A model generated the notes under the pieces. The model had not been told where the DNA came from and ran no database searches. It saw nothing but the letters and a program-made list of their open reading frames with translations. Positions 25,977 to 34,426 of a stretch of DNA of 64,000 bases are shown here, in pieces (positions within the stretch are counted from its first letter, which is position 1; each line of letters starts with the position of its first letter). Made by a program: the position numbers and the translations under genes. Source of the DNA: Lysinibacillus pakistanensis (GTDB lineage: Bacteria; Bacillota; Bacilli; Bacillales_A; Planococcaceae); NCBI RefSeq assembly GCF_030123245.1, contig NZ_CP126101.1, positions 370,501-434,500 on the forward strand. The letters are read 5' to 3'.

Positions 25977-26400
25977 TGAGTTACTACTCGAAGCAATCAA
26001 GTGTGATGATGAACTACTGGCTTACTCAATTTACTGGCTCATAAAAAACAATGTCGTAAAGGGAACTGACTTTGCCAACAATATCAACTGGAATCTAGTA
26101 AACCATGAAGATGTAAAGCAAATGAGAGAACGCAATGAACTGAATTTGCAAATTATCAAAGTATATACAGTTCCACTTGGCAACAAGCAACACATGATCA
26201 TCTTTGCCCAAAGTGAAGAATCAGCAAAAGGTCATGTCTATACAGAGGTTGGTAGAATCCCCACAAAGATATTTGACATATCAAACAAGATGGATATGAG
26301 CTTTTGGTTTCCTGAACAACAAAAAAATAAATCTCTACGCCAGGTGAAGGATGAAACATTAATTTTTCCAGCAACTGTGATGATATTTGAGAAAGGGTGA
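25966..26400 (+). CDS. Phage protein, unknown
   Basis: A protein of 144 residues, GTG start overlapping the helicase end. It has a helical N-terminus (FNELLLEAIKCDDELLAYSIYWLI) and a beta-rich C-terminal half. No family recognised; part of the replication cluster by position. Confidence 0.6.
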   Translation: MTFNELLLEAIKCDDELLAYSIYWLIKNNVVKGTDFANNINWNLVNHEDVKQMRERNELNLQIIKVYTVPLGNKQHMIIFAQSEESAKGHVYTEVGRIPTKIFDISNKMDMSFWFPEQQKNKSLRQVKDETLIFPATVMIFEKG

Positions 26401-26407
26401 GTAAAAC

Positions 26408-26641
26408 ATGCTAGAACATATAAAGCAGAAGATAACAAGTTTAGAGGATTTAGTAGATAGTGGTTCAGTGAACATAAGTCTGTTAAATGACTTTAATTGG
26501 TTGATTCAACAAGTCGAGGAAAAACAAGAAGGGCTTAAAGAAATCGAAAACATCACAGAAGGATTAACGCTATTCAATCCGACATACGAAAAAATTTACA
26601 ACATAGCAATAAATGCAATTGGAGGAAATGAAGATGATTAA
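26408..26641 (+). CDS. Small helical phage protein, unknown
   Basis: A protein of 77 residues, acidic and helical with a coiled coil at about 1-60. It overlaps the start of ssb by 8 bp. No family recognised. Confidence 0.6.
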   Translation: MLEHIKQKITSLEDLVDSGSVNISLLNDFNWLIQQVEEKQEGLKEIENITEGLTLFNPTYEKIYNIAINAIGGNEDD

Positions 26642-27140
26642 CCGCACCGTATTAGTTGGCCGTCTTACTAAAGATCCTGAGTTGCGATATACACCAAATG
26701 GCATTGCATCGTGTCGCTTCACATTAGCCGTAAATCGTGCTTTCAAAAATGAAGGTGAGCAGCAGGCAGATTTCATTCTTTGTGTTGCTTGGAGAAAGCA
26801 AGCTGAGAATCTAGCAAACTTTCAGCGAAAAGGTAATTTAATAGGCGTTGAGGGGCGTATTCAAACAGGAAGTTATGAGGGCCAGGATGGCAAGCGTGTA
26901 TACACAACAGACGTTATTACCGACAGCATTCAATTCTTAGAGCATAAAAACGGTCCAGAAAGCTCACAGAATGGTTCGAACGTGCGTTCTGATACAAATA
27001 GAGGGGCAAGTCCTCAAAACGGCTCAGTGGGCTATAAACAGCCTCAAAACACACAACCAAATTACACAAGGGTAGACGAAGATCCATTTGCAAATAGTAA
27101 AGGCCCGATTGAAGTAGATGATGATGATCTTCCATTTTGA
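26634..27140 (+). CDS. ssb: Single-stranded DNA-binding protein
   Basis: An SSB of 168 residues with an OB fold over 1-105 (INRTVLVGRLTKDPELRYT, FILCVAWRKQAENL), a polar linker and the acidic tip DDDDLPF that recruits partner proteins. ATG 26634 follows GGAGGAAATG. It protects single strands in phage replication and recombination. Confidence 0.95.
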   Translation: MINRTVLVGRLTKDPELRYTPNGIASCRFTLAVNRAFKNEGEQQADFILCVAWRKQAENLANFQRKGNLIGVEGRIQTGSYEGQDGKRVYTTDVITDSIQFLEHKNGPESSQNGSNVRSDTNRGASPQNGSVGYKQPQNTQPNYTRVDEDPFANSKGPIEVDDDDLPF

Positions 27141-27157
27141 TTTTGGGAGGAGATACT

Positions 27158-27619
27158 ATGAACAAACTAACATTTGAAATTCCAGGAAATGTACAACCAC
27201 AGCAAAGGCCAAAAGCAGCGACTAGAGGAAAAATAGTAACAATCTACGATCCTAAAGAATCAAAAGAATACAAGAAATACGTTGCGGCTGTAGCTGAAAA
27301 ATATGCGCTTGATAGTTTGATAACACAAGAGATTAAATTGACTATCGATGTATACAGACCATTAACCCAAGAAATTATCAAAAGTCACAAAAAGCTTACA
27401 GCGGCTATAAACGGCACATTGCGTCCAACAAAGAAACCTGATATTGACAATCTAGTCAAAGGGATTAAAGACGGAATAACGAATGTGATTTGGAAAGATG
27501 ATAGCCAAGTTACGGAATTACTAGCTCGCAAATGGTACGGAGAAAGTCCTAAAGCTGTAGTCACAATAGAATGGGAATCTGACAACAGCGTGCAAACGGA
27601 ACTTTTCCAAAACAACTAA
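27158..27619 (+). CDS. rusA: RusA-family Holliday-junction resolvase
   Basis: An endonuclease of 153 residues. The catalytic acidic residues are in KPDIDNLVK (Asp95, Asp97) and WKDDSQV (near Asp114); the GNVQPQQRPK motif at the N-terminus is typical. It cleaves branched DNA before packaging. The start follows GGGAGGAG. Confidence 0.9.
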   Translation: MNKLTFEIPGNVQPQQRPKAATRGKIVTIYDPKESKEYKKYVAAVAEKYALDSLITQEIKLTIDVYRPLTQEIIKSHKKLTAAINGTLRPTKKPDIDNLVKGIKDGITNVIWKDDSQVTELLARKWYGESPKAVVTIEWESDNSVQTELFQNN

Positions 27620-27636
27620 CAAAGGGGATATTCAAA

Positions 27637-28053
27637 ATGACAAACATTCAACTAAACGTTTTATTCAAAAATATGCAAAAGGACGACAAAAAAGAGGTCT
27701 TAATGTTCCATGTCCTTAGTGATGAACTACCACATGCGGACGAGCTTCTTAAACTACCAGGTACGATTGCTATATTAAAAGTTCAAGATCAAGAAGGGGT
27801 AGGAGCAGAGTTCGTATCCATCCAACGTGATGATAAAAAGACGGTACTTAAATTTAACGTAAAACGTGATTCCAAAAAGGTTTATGAGCTTTATAAATTC
27901 GCTGGAAATAACGTCAAATTAGAGATTCAACAATCGCAAATGTCCATTGATGAATTCTATGAGGCAGAGGAAGACGAGGAAGAGGAAGAAGAAACTTCAA
28001 ACGATCAAATAAGTATGGATGAAGTAAATCAACAGTCGAGCGATACTGAATAA
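27637..28053 (+). CDS. Phage protein with acidic tail, unknown
   Basis: A protein of 138 residues. It has a beta-rich domain with two related segments (FKNMQKDDKKEVLMFHV and VSIQRDDKKTVLKFNV), so it is probably an internal duplication, and a strongly acidic C-terminal tail. No family recognised. It is followed by a terminator that closes this operon segment. Confidence 0.6.
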   Translation: MTNIQLNVLFKNMQKDDKKEVLMFHVLSDELPHADELLKLPGTIAILKVQDQEGVGAEFVSIQRDDKKTVLKFNVKRDSKKVYELYKFAGNNVKLEIQQSQMSIDEFYEAEEDEEEEEETSNDQISMDEVNQQSSDTE

Positions 28054-28063
28054 AAAATTTAAT

Positions 28064-28094
28064 AGAGGGCCTATTTTTTCAGGCTCTCTTTTTT
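28064..28094 (+). terminator. Rho-independent terminator in the early region
   Basis: AGAGGGCCT (28064-28072) pairs with AGGCTCTCT (28081-28089), followed by TTTTTT. It separates the replication genes from the accessory genes. Confidence 0.75.
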
Positions 28095-28124
28095 ATACCC
28101 AAAAACAGCAAATGAGGTGGGGAA

Positions 28125-28340
28125 ATGGCAAATTCATGGAGCTCCAAAGGGGATGAGTTAGTGAGATGTCCAGTTGATGGTTGTCATCACGTTGGGCTGA
28201 TTATCACAAAGGCTCATTGTAGATTAGAACATAATATGACCAGGGATGAAGTTGAGAAAAAGTATGGTTATCCAAAACGAGTGATTGTATTAAAACGAAG
28301 TCAGGTTATTGGAGGCTTAAGTGGCAATGAACGTGCGTAA
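28125..28340 (+). CDS. Small zinc-finger phage protein
   Basis: A protein of 71 residues with a CPVDGC pair and a later HCRLEH segment, a C-x4-C-xn-H-x4-H pattern able to bind zinc, then DEVEKKYGYP, which recalls MucR/ROS-type zinc-finger proteins. It may bind DNA. Function unknown. Confidence 0.6.
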   Translation: MANSWSSKGDELVRCPVDGCHHVGLIITKAHCRLEHNMTRDEVEKKYGYPKRVIVLKRSQVIGGLSGNERA

Positions 28341-28566
28341 TGGGATTCCTATTGTTCAGTCGGTGACTAAAGCTAAAAAACCACAGGGTAGATTGTGGAT
28401 GGCAATACCAAATCCATATACACGCTATATCGAAATGTTTATGACGGTCGATGGATGCGAAGTAAGTGTCATTATGCCATATAAAAAAGAATGGGTGCAG
28501 CAGTATACAGAAGAAGGCTGGCACACAAAGAAAGTGTGGGATGTAGATGAACGCAGAAATGCTTGA
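28321..28566 (+). CDS. Phage protein, unknown
   Basis: A beta-rich protein of 81 residues. GTG 28321 lies 6 nt after GGAGG; an ATG at 28327 is an alternative. It overlaps its neighbours on both sides. No family recognised. Confidence 0.6.
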   Translation: MAMNVRNGIPIVQSVTKAKKPQGRLWMAIPNPYTRYIEMFMTVDGCEVSVIMPYKKEWVQQYTEEGWHTKKVWDVDERRNA

Positions 28567-28915
28567 GAAGCGTAGGGAAATATTGAAACAAATAGATGCT
28601 CTTTTGCCGAAATGTGATTGTGTAACAGCTGTGGAATCTGAATCGTGTTCAAATTGCAAAAAGATTGCAAAGTACGGTCAAAAGTTGCTCCGTTTAATAA
28701 ATAAACGAACTAAATTGAATTCATCTATTGATATAGCACGTGTAAAAAGTTCAGAACTTCCTTTAACTAAAGCAAAATATCTTGGCTTGAAAAAGGAAGG
28801 AAAAATAGATGAAAAAATAGCAGAAATGTTAAATGTGTCATCAGGGGCACTACAGAATTGGAAACGTTCAAACGGTATTGCGATACGTACGAATAGAAAG
28901 AGGTTAAAAGCATGA
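28547..28915 (+). CDS. Phage protein with Cys cluster and HTH
   Basis: A protein of 122 residues. CDC and CSNC (about residues 23-37) could bind zinc, and the C-terminal part (DEKIAEMLNVSSGALQNWKRSN) is a clear helix-turn-helix. It is likely a DNA-binding protein. It overlaps the next gene by ATGA. Confidence 0.65.
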   Translation: MNAEMLEKRREILKQIDALLPKCDCVTAVESESCSNCKKIAKYGQKLLRLINKRTKLNSSIDIARVKSSELPLTKAKYLGLKKEGKIDEKIAEMLNVSSGALQNWKRSNGIAIRTNRKRLKA

Positions 28916-29139
28916 CAATCGAAGATCAAATCTTAGCAAATCCAGTGTTACGTGAGGTAAATGAACTGTTGCAAAATCAAACAGCTAAAGGTTTAGAAAA
29001 GTACGGAACGACAGTAAATCCAATGGATTATACAACTATTGAATGGATTGAACATGCAATACAAGAGTCGATGGACAAAATTGTTTATTTGACAGTACTA
29101 AAACAGAAACTGGAGGAAATGCAGAATGAGAGATATTAA
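28912..29139 (+). CDS. Small phage protein, MazG-like helical
   Basis: A protein of 75 residues. LEKYGTTV and IEHAIQESMDKIVYL resemble a family common in Firmicute phages, with a helical layout like part of a MazG/dUTPase fold. No catalytic set is complete, so function is unknown. Coupled on both sides. Confidence 0.55.
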   Translation: MTIEDQILANPVLREVNELLQNQTAKGLEKYGTTVNPMDYTTIEWIEHAIQESMDKIVYLTVLKQKLEEMQNERY

Positions 29140-29401
29140 GTTTCGTAAAGGTGACATCATACACAATCGCTATGCAGGTCATCCATCAATCAAATATTTT
29201 ATCTACTTAGGTATTACAGGTAGGTATGTAAACGGTCTTGAACTACGAGAAGGTAAAGGCATTAAAAAGTGTCAGTATTACAAAAGTGATATGACTAAAA
29301 TGTTAGATGGTGAGCCAGCATTTCAAATTGTTGGACGTACAAATGCTTTCGATGTGATGAAACAAGATTTATTGAAATTTATTCAGGAGGTGACAGTATG
29401 A
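29126..29401 (+). CDS. Phage protein, unknown
   Basis: A protein of 91 residues starting MRDIKFRKGDIIHNRYAG, with a beta-rich N-terminal half like a small SH3/barrel domain. No family recognised. Overlaps the next gene by ATGA. Confidence 0.55.
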   Translation: MRDIKFRKGDIIHNRYAGHPSIKYFIYLGITGRYVNGLELREGKGIKKCQYYKSDMTKMLDGEPAFQIVGRTNAFDVMKQDLLKFIQEVTV

Positions 29402-29820
29402 GGGAGATTAAGTTTCGTGCTTGGGATGAAATAGGCAAATGGATGGGTAACGTGACATCATTTGATTTCGATGAAGGAGCAGTATTTATCAAAACGAAGC
29501 ATTCAGATGATGAAAATAAATTTGATATAAACAATGTTCCAGTTATGCAATACACAGGCTTAAAGGACAAGGATGGCAGGGAGATATTTGAAGGCGATTT
29601 ATACAAATACACGATTTCTCATGATATGTACAACCCAGAGTCAGGTCATACAACTTTTGAAGTAGTACATGTAAAAGCAGTAACTTTTGAAGATGGTGCA
29701 TTTTATCATGGTACGCATTTACTTTCAGAAATCATTGAATTTGACGACTCGTTTACGTATGTAGGTAACATTTACGAAAACCATGAACTATTGGAGGAAT
29801 CACAAAATGGAACTAAATAA
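29398..29820 (+). CDS. YopX-family phage protein
   Basis: A protein of 140 residues with the YopX signature: MREIKFRAWD at the N-terminus, MQYTGLKDKDGREIFEGD near 65 and the FTYVGNIYEN ending. YopX proteins are common in Firmicute phages and their function is unknown. Confidence 0.88.
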   Translation: MREIKFRAWDEIGKWMGNVTSFDFDEGAVFIKTKHSDDENKFDINNVPVMQYTGLKDKDGREIFEGDLYKYTISHDMYNPESGHTTFEVVHVKAVTFEDGAFYHGTHLLSEIIEFDDSFTYVGNIYENHELLEESQNGTK

Positions 29821-30340
29821 ATTTCAAGAGTTATCAAAGCGTACAATGCCTTTCAAAGGTGAGCCAAAAAACAATGTTGAGTATGAAAACGGCTTAACAA
29901 ATTATGCTATGGGCTTAATTGGCGAATGTACAGAGGTATTGAGAGCTACCAATGATCATGAAGCGATTCTTAAAGAAATTGGTGATGTATCCCATTACGC
30001 ATTTGGGATTTTAACCTTCTTAAATGAAACATACGAGCCATTAGCTAATTACTTTGTGGAAGGCACAAAAGAACAATTAATAAATAAAATCATTATCTTA
30101 TCTGGTGAGATTTCTGAACAAGTTAAAAAGTTTGTGTTTCATCGTCATGAATTAAATTCAACTAAAGTGATATTAGCATTAAAAATGTTAATTAAAAATT
30201 TAATCGAATTAGCTAAATTCTACGATTCGACACTAGAACAAATTTGCGAAATGAACATCGATAAATTGAAAAAGCGTTATCCAGAGACATTCAATGTTGA
30301 GGATAGTAAAAAGCGTGTAGACCTTGAGGTAACGTCATGA
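29807..30340 (+). CDS. MazG-like nucleotide pyrophosphohydrolase
   Basis: A protein of 177 residues. The all-alpha NTP-PPase motif is visible: GECTEV (ExxE, 40-43) and KEIGDV (ExxD, 57-60). Such enzymes hydrolyse non-standard or excess (d)NTPs. The start follows TTGGAGG inside the end of the YopX gene. Confidence 0.8.
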   Translation: MELNKFQELSKRTMPFKGEPKNNVEYENGLTNYAMGLIGECTEVLRATNDHEAILKEIGDVSHYAFGILTFLNETYEPLANYFVEGTKEQLINKIIILSGEISEQVKKFVFHRHELNSTKVILALKMLIKNLIELAKFYDSTLEQICEMNIDKLKKRYPETFNVEDSKKRVDLEVTS

Positions 30341-30531
30341 AAATACCTTGGCACAAAAGGATTTACGCATTGTATAAAGGTGAACAGTTTATTGCAGAAG
30401 GGACAATACGAGAAATCAGTAGAGAAACAGGGAAAACAATCGATTTTCTTAAATATATGACTTATCCAATATATGAAAAGAGACATGGAAGTAGTATGAA
30501 TCGATTAAAAATGATTTCTCTTGATGATTAA
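30337..30531 (+). CDS. Small phage protein, unknown
   Basis: A basic protein of 64 residues, starting MKIPWHKRIYALYKGEQFIA, with a predicted HTH-like segment (GTIREISRETGKTIDFLKYM). It belongs to a group of small phage proteins with a YALYKGE motif. ATGA overlap with the MazG-like gene. Confidence 0.6.
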   Translation: MKIPWHKRIYALYKGEQFIAEGTIREISRETGKTIDFLKYMTYPIYEKRHGSSMNRLKMISLDD

Positions 30532-30567
30532 TTGAACAAAAATGTTCATTAATTGAGGTGAAGGAAA

Positions 30568-30942
30568 ATGGACAAGAAAGAGCGCTTAGAAGTAGTCAAT
30601 AATCTGATCAAATTCATTTCAGAACGTGGTCACCGTTTCTTCTATTCTGGTTCAAATAATCGAACAGCTTCAATGATTTTGAAAAATAATCGCGTTTATA
30701 TAGTGGACGATAGAACGGGTGAAGAAGTTTATGCATACGAAGGGTTCTCGCATAAAGGCTTTTCACACGGTGGCACATTGTGGGCGCTGGTATGCGACTT
30801 TTCTTTCTTCATTCGCACAGGTAAAAGTGCTAATGGTAAACATGGTTACGGCGGCTTATATAGCGGTGATTGGGGACACAGCGATGAAATTCAGCAAGAA
30901 ATTATCAACTACGCTAAAGAAATTAGCTATTTGAAAAGGTGA
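30568..30942 (+). CDS. Conserved phage protein, unknown
   Basis: A protein of 124 residues rich in Gly and aromatic residues in its second half (GKSANGKHGYGGLYSGDWGH). GAGGTGAAGG precedes the ATG. No enzymatic motif recognised. A GAACA/TGTTC dyad lies just before it (30533-30548). Confidence 0.6.
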   Translation: MDKKERLEVVNNLIKFISERGHRFFYSGSNNRTASMILKNNRVYIVDDRTGEEVYAYEGFSHKGFSHGGTLWALVCDFSFFIRTGKSANGKHGYGGLYSGDWGHSDEIQQEIINYAKEISYLKR

Positions 30943-30971
30943 AAGAAATTGCGAAATAAGGAGGTAATGCA

Positions 30972-31229
30972 ATGGAGTTATTACAAGTTGGCGAAGTAGT
31001 TGAAGCTAATGAAGGTTTTTTCTTCTACGATGCTTATTTTCCAAAGGGTTATAAATTTGAGATTGAACCACAACATGTTGGCCATGCTTTTGAAAAATGG
31101 GTAACTAAGGTTAAATGTGTGATGTGTAAGCAAGTATTGTATTCTAATAGATTTGAGTATTTTGAAGGTGAAGTTTGGTGTAAAAGTTGTTTTGAACAAG
31201 AGTCCGATACAGGGGATTTATTAGGTTAA
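30972..31229 (+). CDS. Small zinc-ribbon-like phage protein
   Basis: A protein of 85 residues with two CxxC knuckles, CVMC and CKSC, about 25 residues apart in the C-terminal half, giving a treble-clef/zinc-ribbon pattern. Function unknown. Confidence 0.6.
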   Translation: MELLQVGEVVEANEGFFFYDAYFPKGYKFEIEPQHVGHAFEKWVTKVKCVMCKQVLYSNRFEYFEGEVWCKSCFEQESDTGDLLG

Positions 31230-31261
31230 TAGAACAAAATTGTGCAGCAGGGGGTGATGGT

Positions 31262-32335
31262 ATGAAAAACAGAATCATTAAATTTAGTGGTGGAAATTCA
31301 TCTTTTGCAGTAGCAGCATGGGTTAAAGAAAACTATCCAGATGACAATATTGTTCTCTATTTTAATGATGTGATGTGGGAGGATGCAGACCTATATCGTT
31401 TCAACTTAGACGTAAGCAAACAATTACAACTGCCGTTACTTGTACAAGGAAGAGGTATCAATCCTCCACAATTAATGGTCCTAAAAGCATTTCTTGCTAA
31501 CAATCGAGCTGGGTTTTGTTCACAGGAATTAAAAATTAAAGTGGCTCAACGTTTTTTAAAAAAAGGAATTGTTCCTGAACTTGAATATTGGGTGAATGGT
31601 AAGTATTTAAAGCAATCAATACACGTTGAACGTAATGACGAATTTTTCGCCAATACAACATTGTATTTCGGTATTGGTTGGGAAGAAATGCACCGCGAGA
31701 AATCTATATATGAGAATTGGCAACCATTCGATGTACAGTTTCCATTGATTATGGAAATTGACGATAGAAAACAATATTTCGATCGCTATAACGTTACAGA
31801 AGGTCGTCTATATAAAGAAGGGTTTGCTCATAACAATTGTGGAGGGCGGTGTGTAAAAGCAGGGCAAGGACACTTCCATAACCTATCTATTAAGCGCGAA
31901 CAAGATTTTATAAAACTCATGGAACAAGAAATAATTATTGGTTGGTACGCTCGTTATGTACGTCAGCCAACATTTAAAAAAATATATAAGCGTTATACAT
32001 TCGATGAACTATTGGCTCATGTACGCAATCCAGAAGATTTCCCACTCGAAGTAGACCCAATGTTTAAAGATGTATACCAATTCGCTACAGACGGCACGAA
32101 AACAGCTAAATTACAGCATATTATCGACACGCACCGATTCACAAAAAATAATATATTCGGTCAACTTAAACAGTCTAAAAAAGATATAAAAGAACCGTTA
32201 AGTTTTATGAAGAATTTAACACTTGAAGAATATTGGCGCTCGATGAAAGCACAGTTAAGTATATTTGATTTTGATATGCAAGATATTGGCGGATGCGGCT
32301 GTTCGGTGGATTATGGAACATGTACTATTGATTAA
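31262..32335 (+). CDS. PAPS-reductase/PP-loop family protein
   Basis: An adenine-nucleotide alpha-hydrolase of 357 residues. The PP-loop SGGNSSF is at residues 9-15; NNCGGRC near 192-198 and GGCGC near the C-terminus could bind metal or an iron-sulfur cluster. The family covers PAPS reductase, DndC and sulfur or tRNA modification enzymes. No sulfate assimilation genes are nearby, so a role in nucleic-acid modification is more likely than sulfate reduction (inference). Confidence 0.78.
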   Translation: MKNRIIKFSGGNSSFAVAAWVKENYPDDNIVLYFNDVMWEDADLYRFNLDVSKQLQLPLLVQGRGINPPQLMVLKAFLANNRAGFCSQELKIKVAQRFLKKGIVPELEYWVNGKYLKQSIHVERNDEFFANTTLYFGIGWEEMHREKSIYENWQPFDVQFPLIMEIDDRKQYFDRYNVTEGRLYKEGFAHNNCGGRCVKAGQGHFHNLSIKREQDFIKLMEQEIIIGWYARYVRQPTFKKIYKRYTFDELLAHVRNPEDFPLEVDPMFKDVYQFATDGTKTAKLQHIIDTHRFTKNNIFGQLKQSKKDIKEPLSFMKNLTLEEYWRSMKAQLSIFDFDMQDIGGCGCSVDYGTCTID

Positions 32336-32369
32336 ATAATGAAATAAACAAACAAGGTAGGTGCTGCAC

Positions 32370-32786
32370 ATGCCTACGTTATCGCGTAGTGAAATACAGA
32401 ACATCGAGAAATATTGGATTGAATACGAACAATATAAGAAGAAATTAAAATACCGTGAGTGGGAGTTGTTGCATCCACATAATGCAGGCGGTGAAATAGT
32501 TGGTGGTCGTAGTAATACGATTTCTGATACTACAGCCAAGAAAGCTACAGTACTTGCTAACGATGCCTATTATCAAAATTTAAAGCGCATCATCAAGACT
32601 GTGGAAGACCTATACAGAGAGTTAGACGAGGATATGCGAACAATCGTAGATATGCGCTATTGGGACAAGGATGGCTGTTACGAATGGGAGGATATAGCCG
32701 ACAAGCTGTATATTTCACGCCATAAAGTATTGCGTAAACGTAACATTCTTATTGATAAAACAGCAGAAAGGATAGGATGGGTGTGA
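32370..32786 (+). CDS. ArpU/RinA-type late-gene transcription activator
   Basis: A protein of 138 residues. The N-terminal half is helical (MPTLSRSEIQNIEKYW); the C-terminal half has MRYWDKDGCYEWEDIADKLY followed by a sigma-4-like HTH. It fits the phage activators that switch on late genes in Firmicute phages, and its place just upstream of the packaging genes fits. Start ATG 32370 after AAGGTAGG. Confidence 0.78.
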   Translation: MPTLSRSEIQNIEKYWIEYEQYKKKLKYREWELLHPHNAGGEIVGGRSNTISDTTAKKATVLANDAYYQNLKRIIKTVEDLYRELDEDMRTIVDMRYWDKDGCYEWEDIADKLYISRHKVLRKRNILIDKTAERIGWV

Positions 32787-33247
32787 TTGCTGAAAAGAAA
32801 ATATTAGATGCTTGCTGTGGTAGCAAAATGTTTTGGTTTGATAAAGAAAATGGCGACACGATATTCATGGATGAGCGTGAATTAGAAACCGAATTATGTG
32901 ATGGTCGCAAATTAATTGTTAAACCTGACGTTCTTGCTGATTTTAAAAATATGCCTTTTGAGGATGAATCATTTTATTTGGTTGCATTTGATCTACCACA
33001 TTTATTAAAGGCTGGTGATAATTCATGGTTGGCCAAGAAATACGGAAAGTTAAATGAGGATACATGGCAATCTGATATTGCCGAAGGCTTCAAAGAATGC
33101 ATGCGAGTTTTAAAGACCAATGGCACATTAATATTTAAGTGGAATGAAGACCAAATAGCTTTAAAAGATGTACTGAAATGTTTCGATAGAAAACCACTGT
33201 TTGGCAATAAACGAAGCAAGACACATTGGTTAGTGTTCATGAAATAA
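32777..33247 (+). CDS. Putative SAM-dependent methyltransferase-like protein
   Basis: A protein of 156 residues. DACCGSKMFWFDK at the N-terminus is a variant of SAM-binding motif I, and AFDLPHL near residue 73 takes the place of the DPPY/DPPH motif. The fold is small and has no target-recognition domain. It matches a known phage family near terminase genes, but the activity is unproven. It overlaps the activator gene. Confidence 0.65.
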   Translation: MGVIAEKKILDACCGSKMFWFDKENGDTIFMDERELETELCDGRKLIVKPDVLADFKNMPFEDESFYLVAFDLPHLLKAGDNSWLAKKYGKLNEDTWQSDIAEGFKECMRVLKTNGTLIFKWNEDQIALKDVLKCFDRKPLFGNKRSKTHWLVFMK

Positions 33248-33330
33248 CTCGAATTCAAAAGTGAACTTGTTAACACCAGGGAAGTTCGCAAAAATCTGTA
33301 GTAAATTGATATTGTGAAGTAATAACAAAA

Positions 33331-33476
33331 GCGTACGGAAATACGCAAAATAAACACCTTACAGCAATAAGCACGTTCGCTTGTACGTGTTTGTCGGAAA
33401 CAAGCATATAGACGTTCGCTTGTACGTCTTGTGAAGAATCAAGCATGAGAGGCTACTAAATTGGTAGTCTCTTTTT
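33331..33476 (+). ncRNA. Candidate structured RNA with two tandem hairpin units
   Basis: In the 286-bp gap after the methyltransferase gene, three similar stems occur: GCGTA/TACGC (33331-33346), CACGT-tcgcttgt-ACGTG (33372-33389) and GACGT-tcgcttgt-ACGTC (33411-33428). Each of the last two is followed by a second stem (TTGT/ACAA at 33390-33404; CTTG/CAAG at 33428-33443) and the word CAAGCAT. The C-G to G-C change between copies keeps pairing. A terminator (AGAGGCTACT with GGTAGTCTCT, then TTTTT; 33448-33476) ends the unit. Confidence 0.5.
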
Positions 33477-33533
33477 ATAATGACAATACGTTCCATTTAT
33501 CCTATCATTGTAGGTAGATGGGAGGTGAGGTAG

Positions 33534-33719
33534 TTGGGACATTTTGTAGACAAAAAAGATCATGATGAATATATAGAAATACAAAATAATTTGACTGAAT
33601 TGTTAAAGAAACAAATGAGCTCAAATTCAAGTGAGGAAATTGAATCGCTAAAAAAAGAAATCAGAATACTAAAAACAGAATTAGCGAAGTATGAGGAAAT
33701 TTTAAAGTTGAAGAATTAA
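33534..33719 (+). CDS. Small coiled-coil phage protein
   Basis: A protein of 61 residues with TTG start after GGGAGGTGAGG. Residues 15-60 form a coiled coil (EEIESLKKEIRILKTEL). No family recognised. It is followed by its own terminator. Confidence 0.6.
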   Translation: MGHFVDKKDHDEYIEIQNNLTELLKKQMSSNSSEEIESLKKEIRILKTELAKYEEILKLKN

Positions 33720-33727
33720 TACATAGA

Positions 33728-33757
33728 AAGTCACATCTAACAAGGTGTGGCTTTTTA
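33728..33757 (+). terminator. Rho-independent terminator
   Basis: AAGTCACA pairs with TGTGGCTT (one G-U), followed by TTTTTATTA. The stretch 33758-33930 shows nothing I can name. Confidence 0.65.
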
Positions 33758-33930
33758 TTATGCTCTAGTACATTGTGTACCAGACCTATGACGGTGGTTC
33801 ATATTGAACTATCATCTTTTATTATGCCTTGAAGACTGTATATCCTATCAACCATTAATTAATCGTAGGCGTTAATCGTGGGGTTATGAATAGGGTGTGC
33901 AGTCTTGGAGATGTAAGAAAGGATGATTGG

Positions 33931-34086
33931 ATGGATAAAGAAGTAGTTTTAAAACCATTAGAACGATTAATCACTTTACTAGCTAATACTGAATATGAAT
34001 CAGAAGCATTGAAAGTTAAAAAAGAAATAGAAACTATCTGGGATGAAGAAGAGTTTCAATTTTACGCTAACTATGTTTGGGATTAA
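33931..34086 (+). CDS. Small phage protein, unknown
   Basis: An acidic protein of 51 residues starting MDKEVVLKPLERLITLLANT. GAAAGGATGA precedes ATG 33931; the open frame reaches 33886 but without a ribosome binding site. No family recognised. Confidence 0.5.
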   Translation: MDKEVVLKPLERLITLLANTEYESEALKVKKEIETIWDEEEFQFYANYVWD

Positions 34087-34157
34087 TATAAGTCGAAAGC
34101 TAAACAGACTATAAAAGCTAATGAGCAAACCATTATGAGTTGTGGAGGGTAAAGTAT

Positions 34158-34409
34158 ATGCCATTAACAAAACAAAACTTAATTAAAACGTTTAACGGTG
34201 CGCGTGAATATGAAGCTCCTTTTGTATTTGTAGGTATTGAAGCAGAAGGAATTAGAGAAGTAATTACAGTGCCAGCTATTTCATTCGATGCGAAAGAACA
34301 GTTCTACACCAATGCATATAGCGATGATTTAGTACACGTAATGAATAGCAAGGTGAGAGTGTTTGGCTTAACATACGGCAATGCCGATGCAGTACATGAC
34401 CTAGTCTAA
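34158..34409 (+). CDS. Conserved phage protein, unknown
   Basis: A protein of 83 residues starting MPLTKQNLIKTFNGAREYE, with a beta-rich core (PFVFVGIEAEGIREVITVPA). A strong GGAGGG precedes the ATG. No family recognised. Confidence 0.6.
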   Translation: MPLTKQNLIKTFNGAREYEAPFVFVGIEAEGIREVITVPAISFDAKEQFYTNAYSDDLVHVMNSKVRVFGLTYGNADAVHDLV

Positions 34410-34426
34410 TTGTGGAGGGATGAACA

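Noticed and set aside
30533-30548. Terminator between 30531 and 30568
   Set aside because: The GAACA/TGTTC dyad is only 5 bp and has no T run; kept only as a note.
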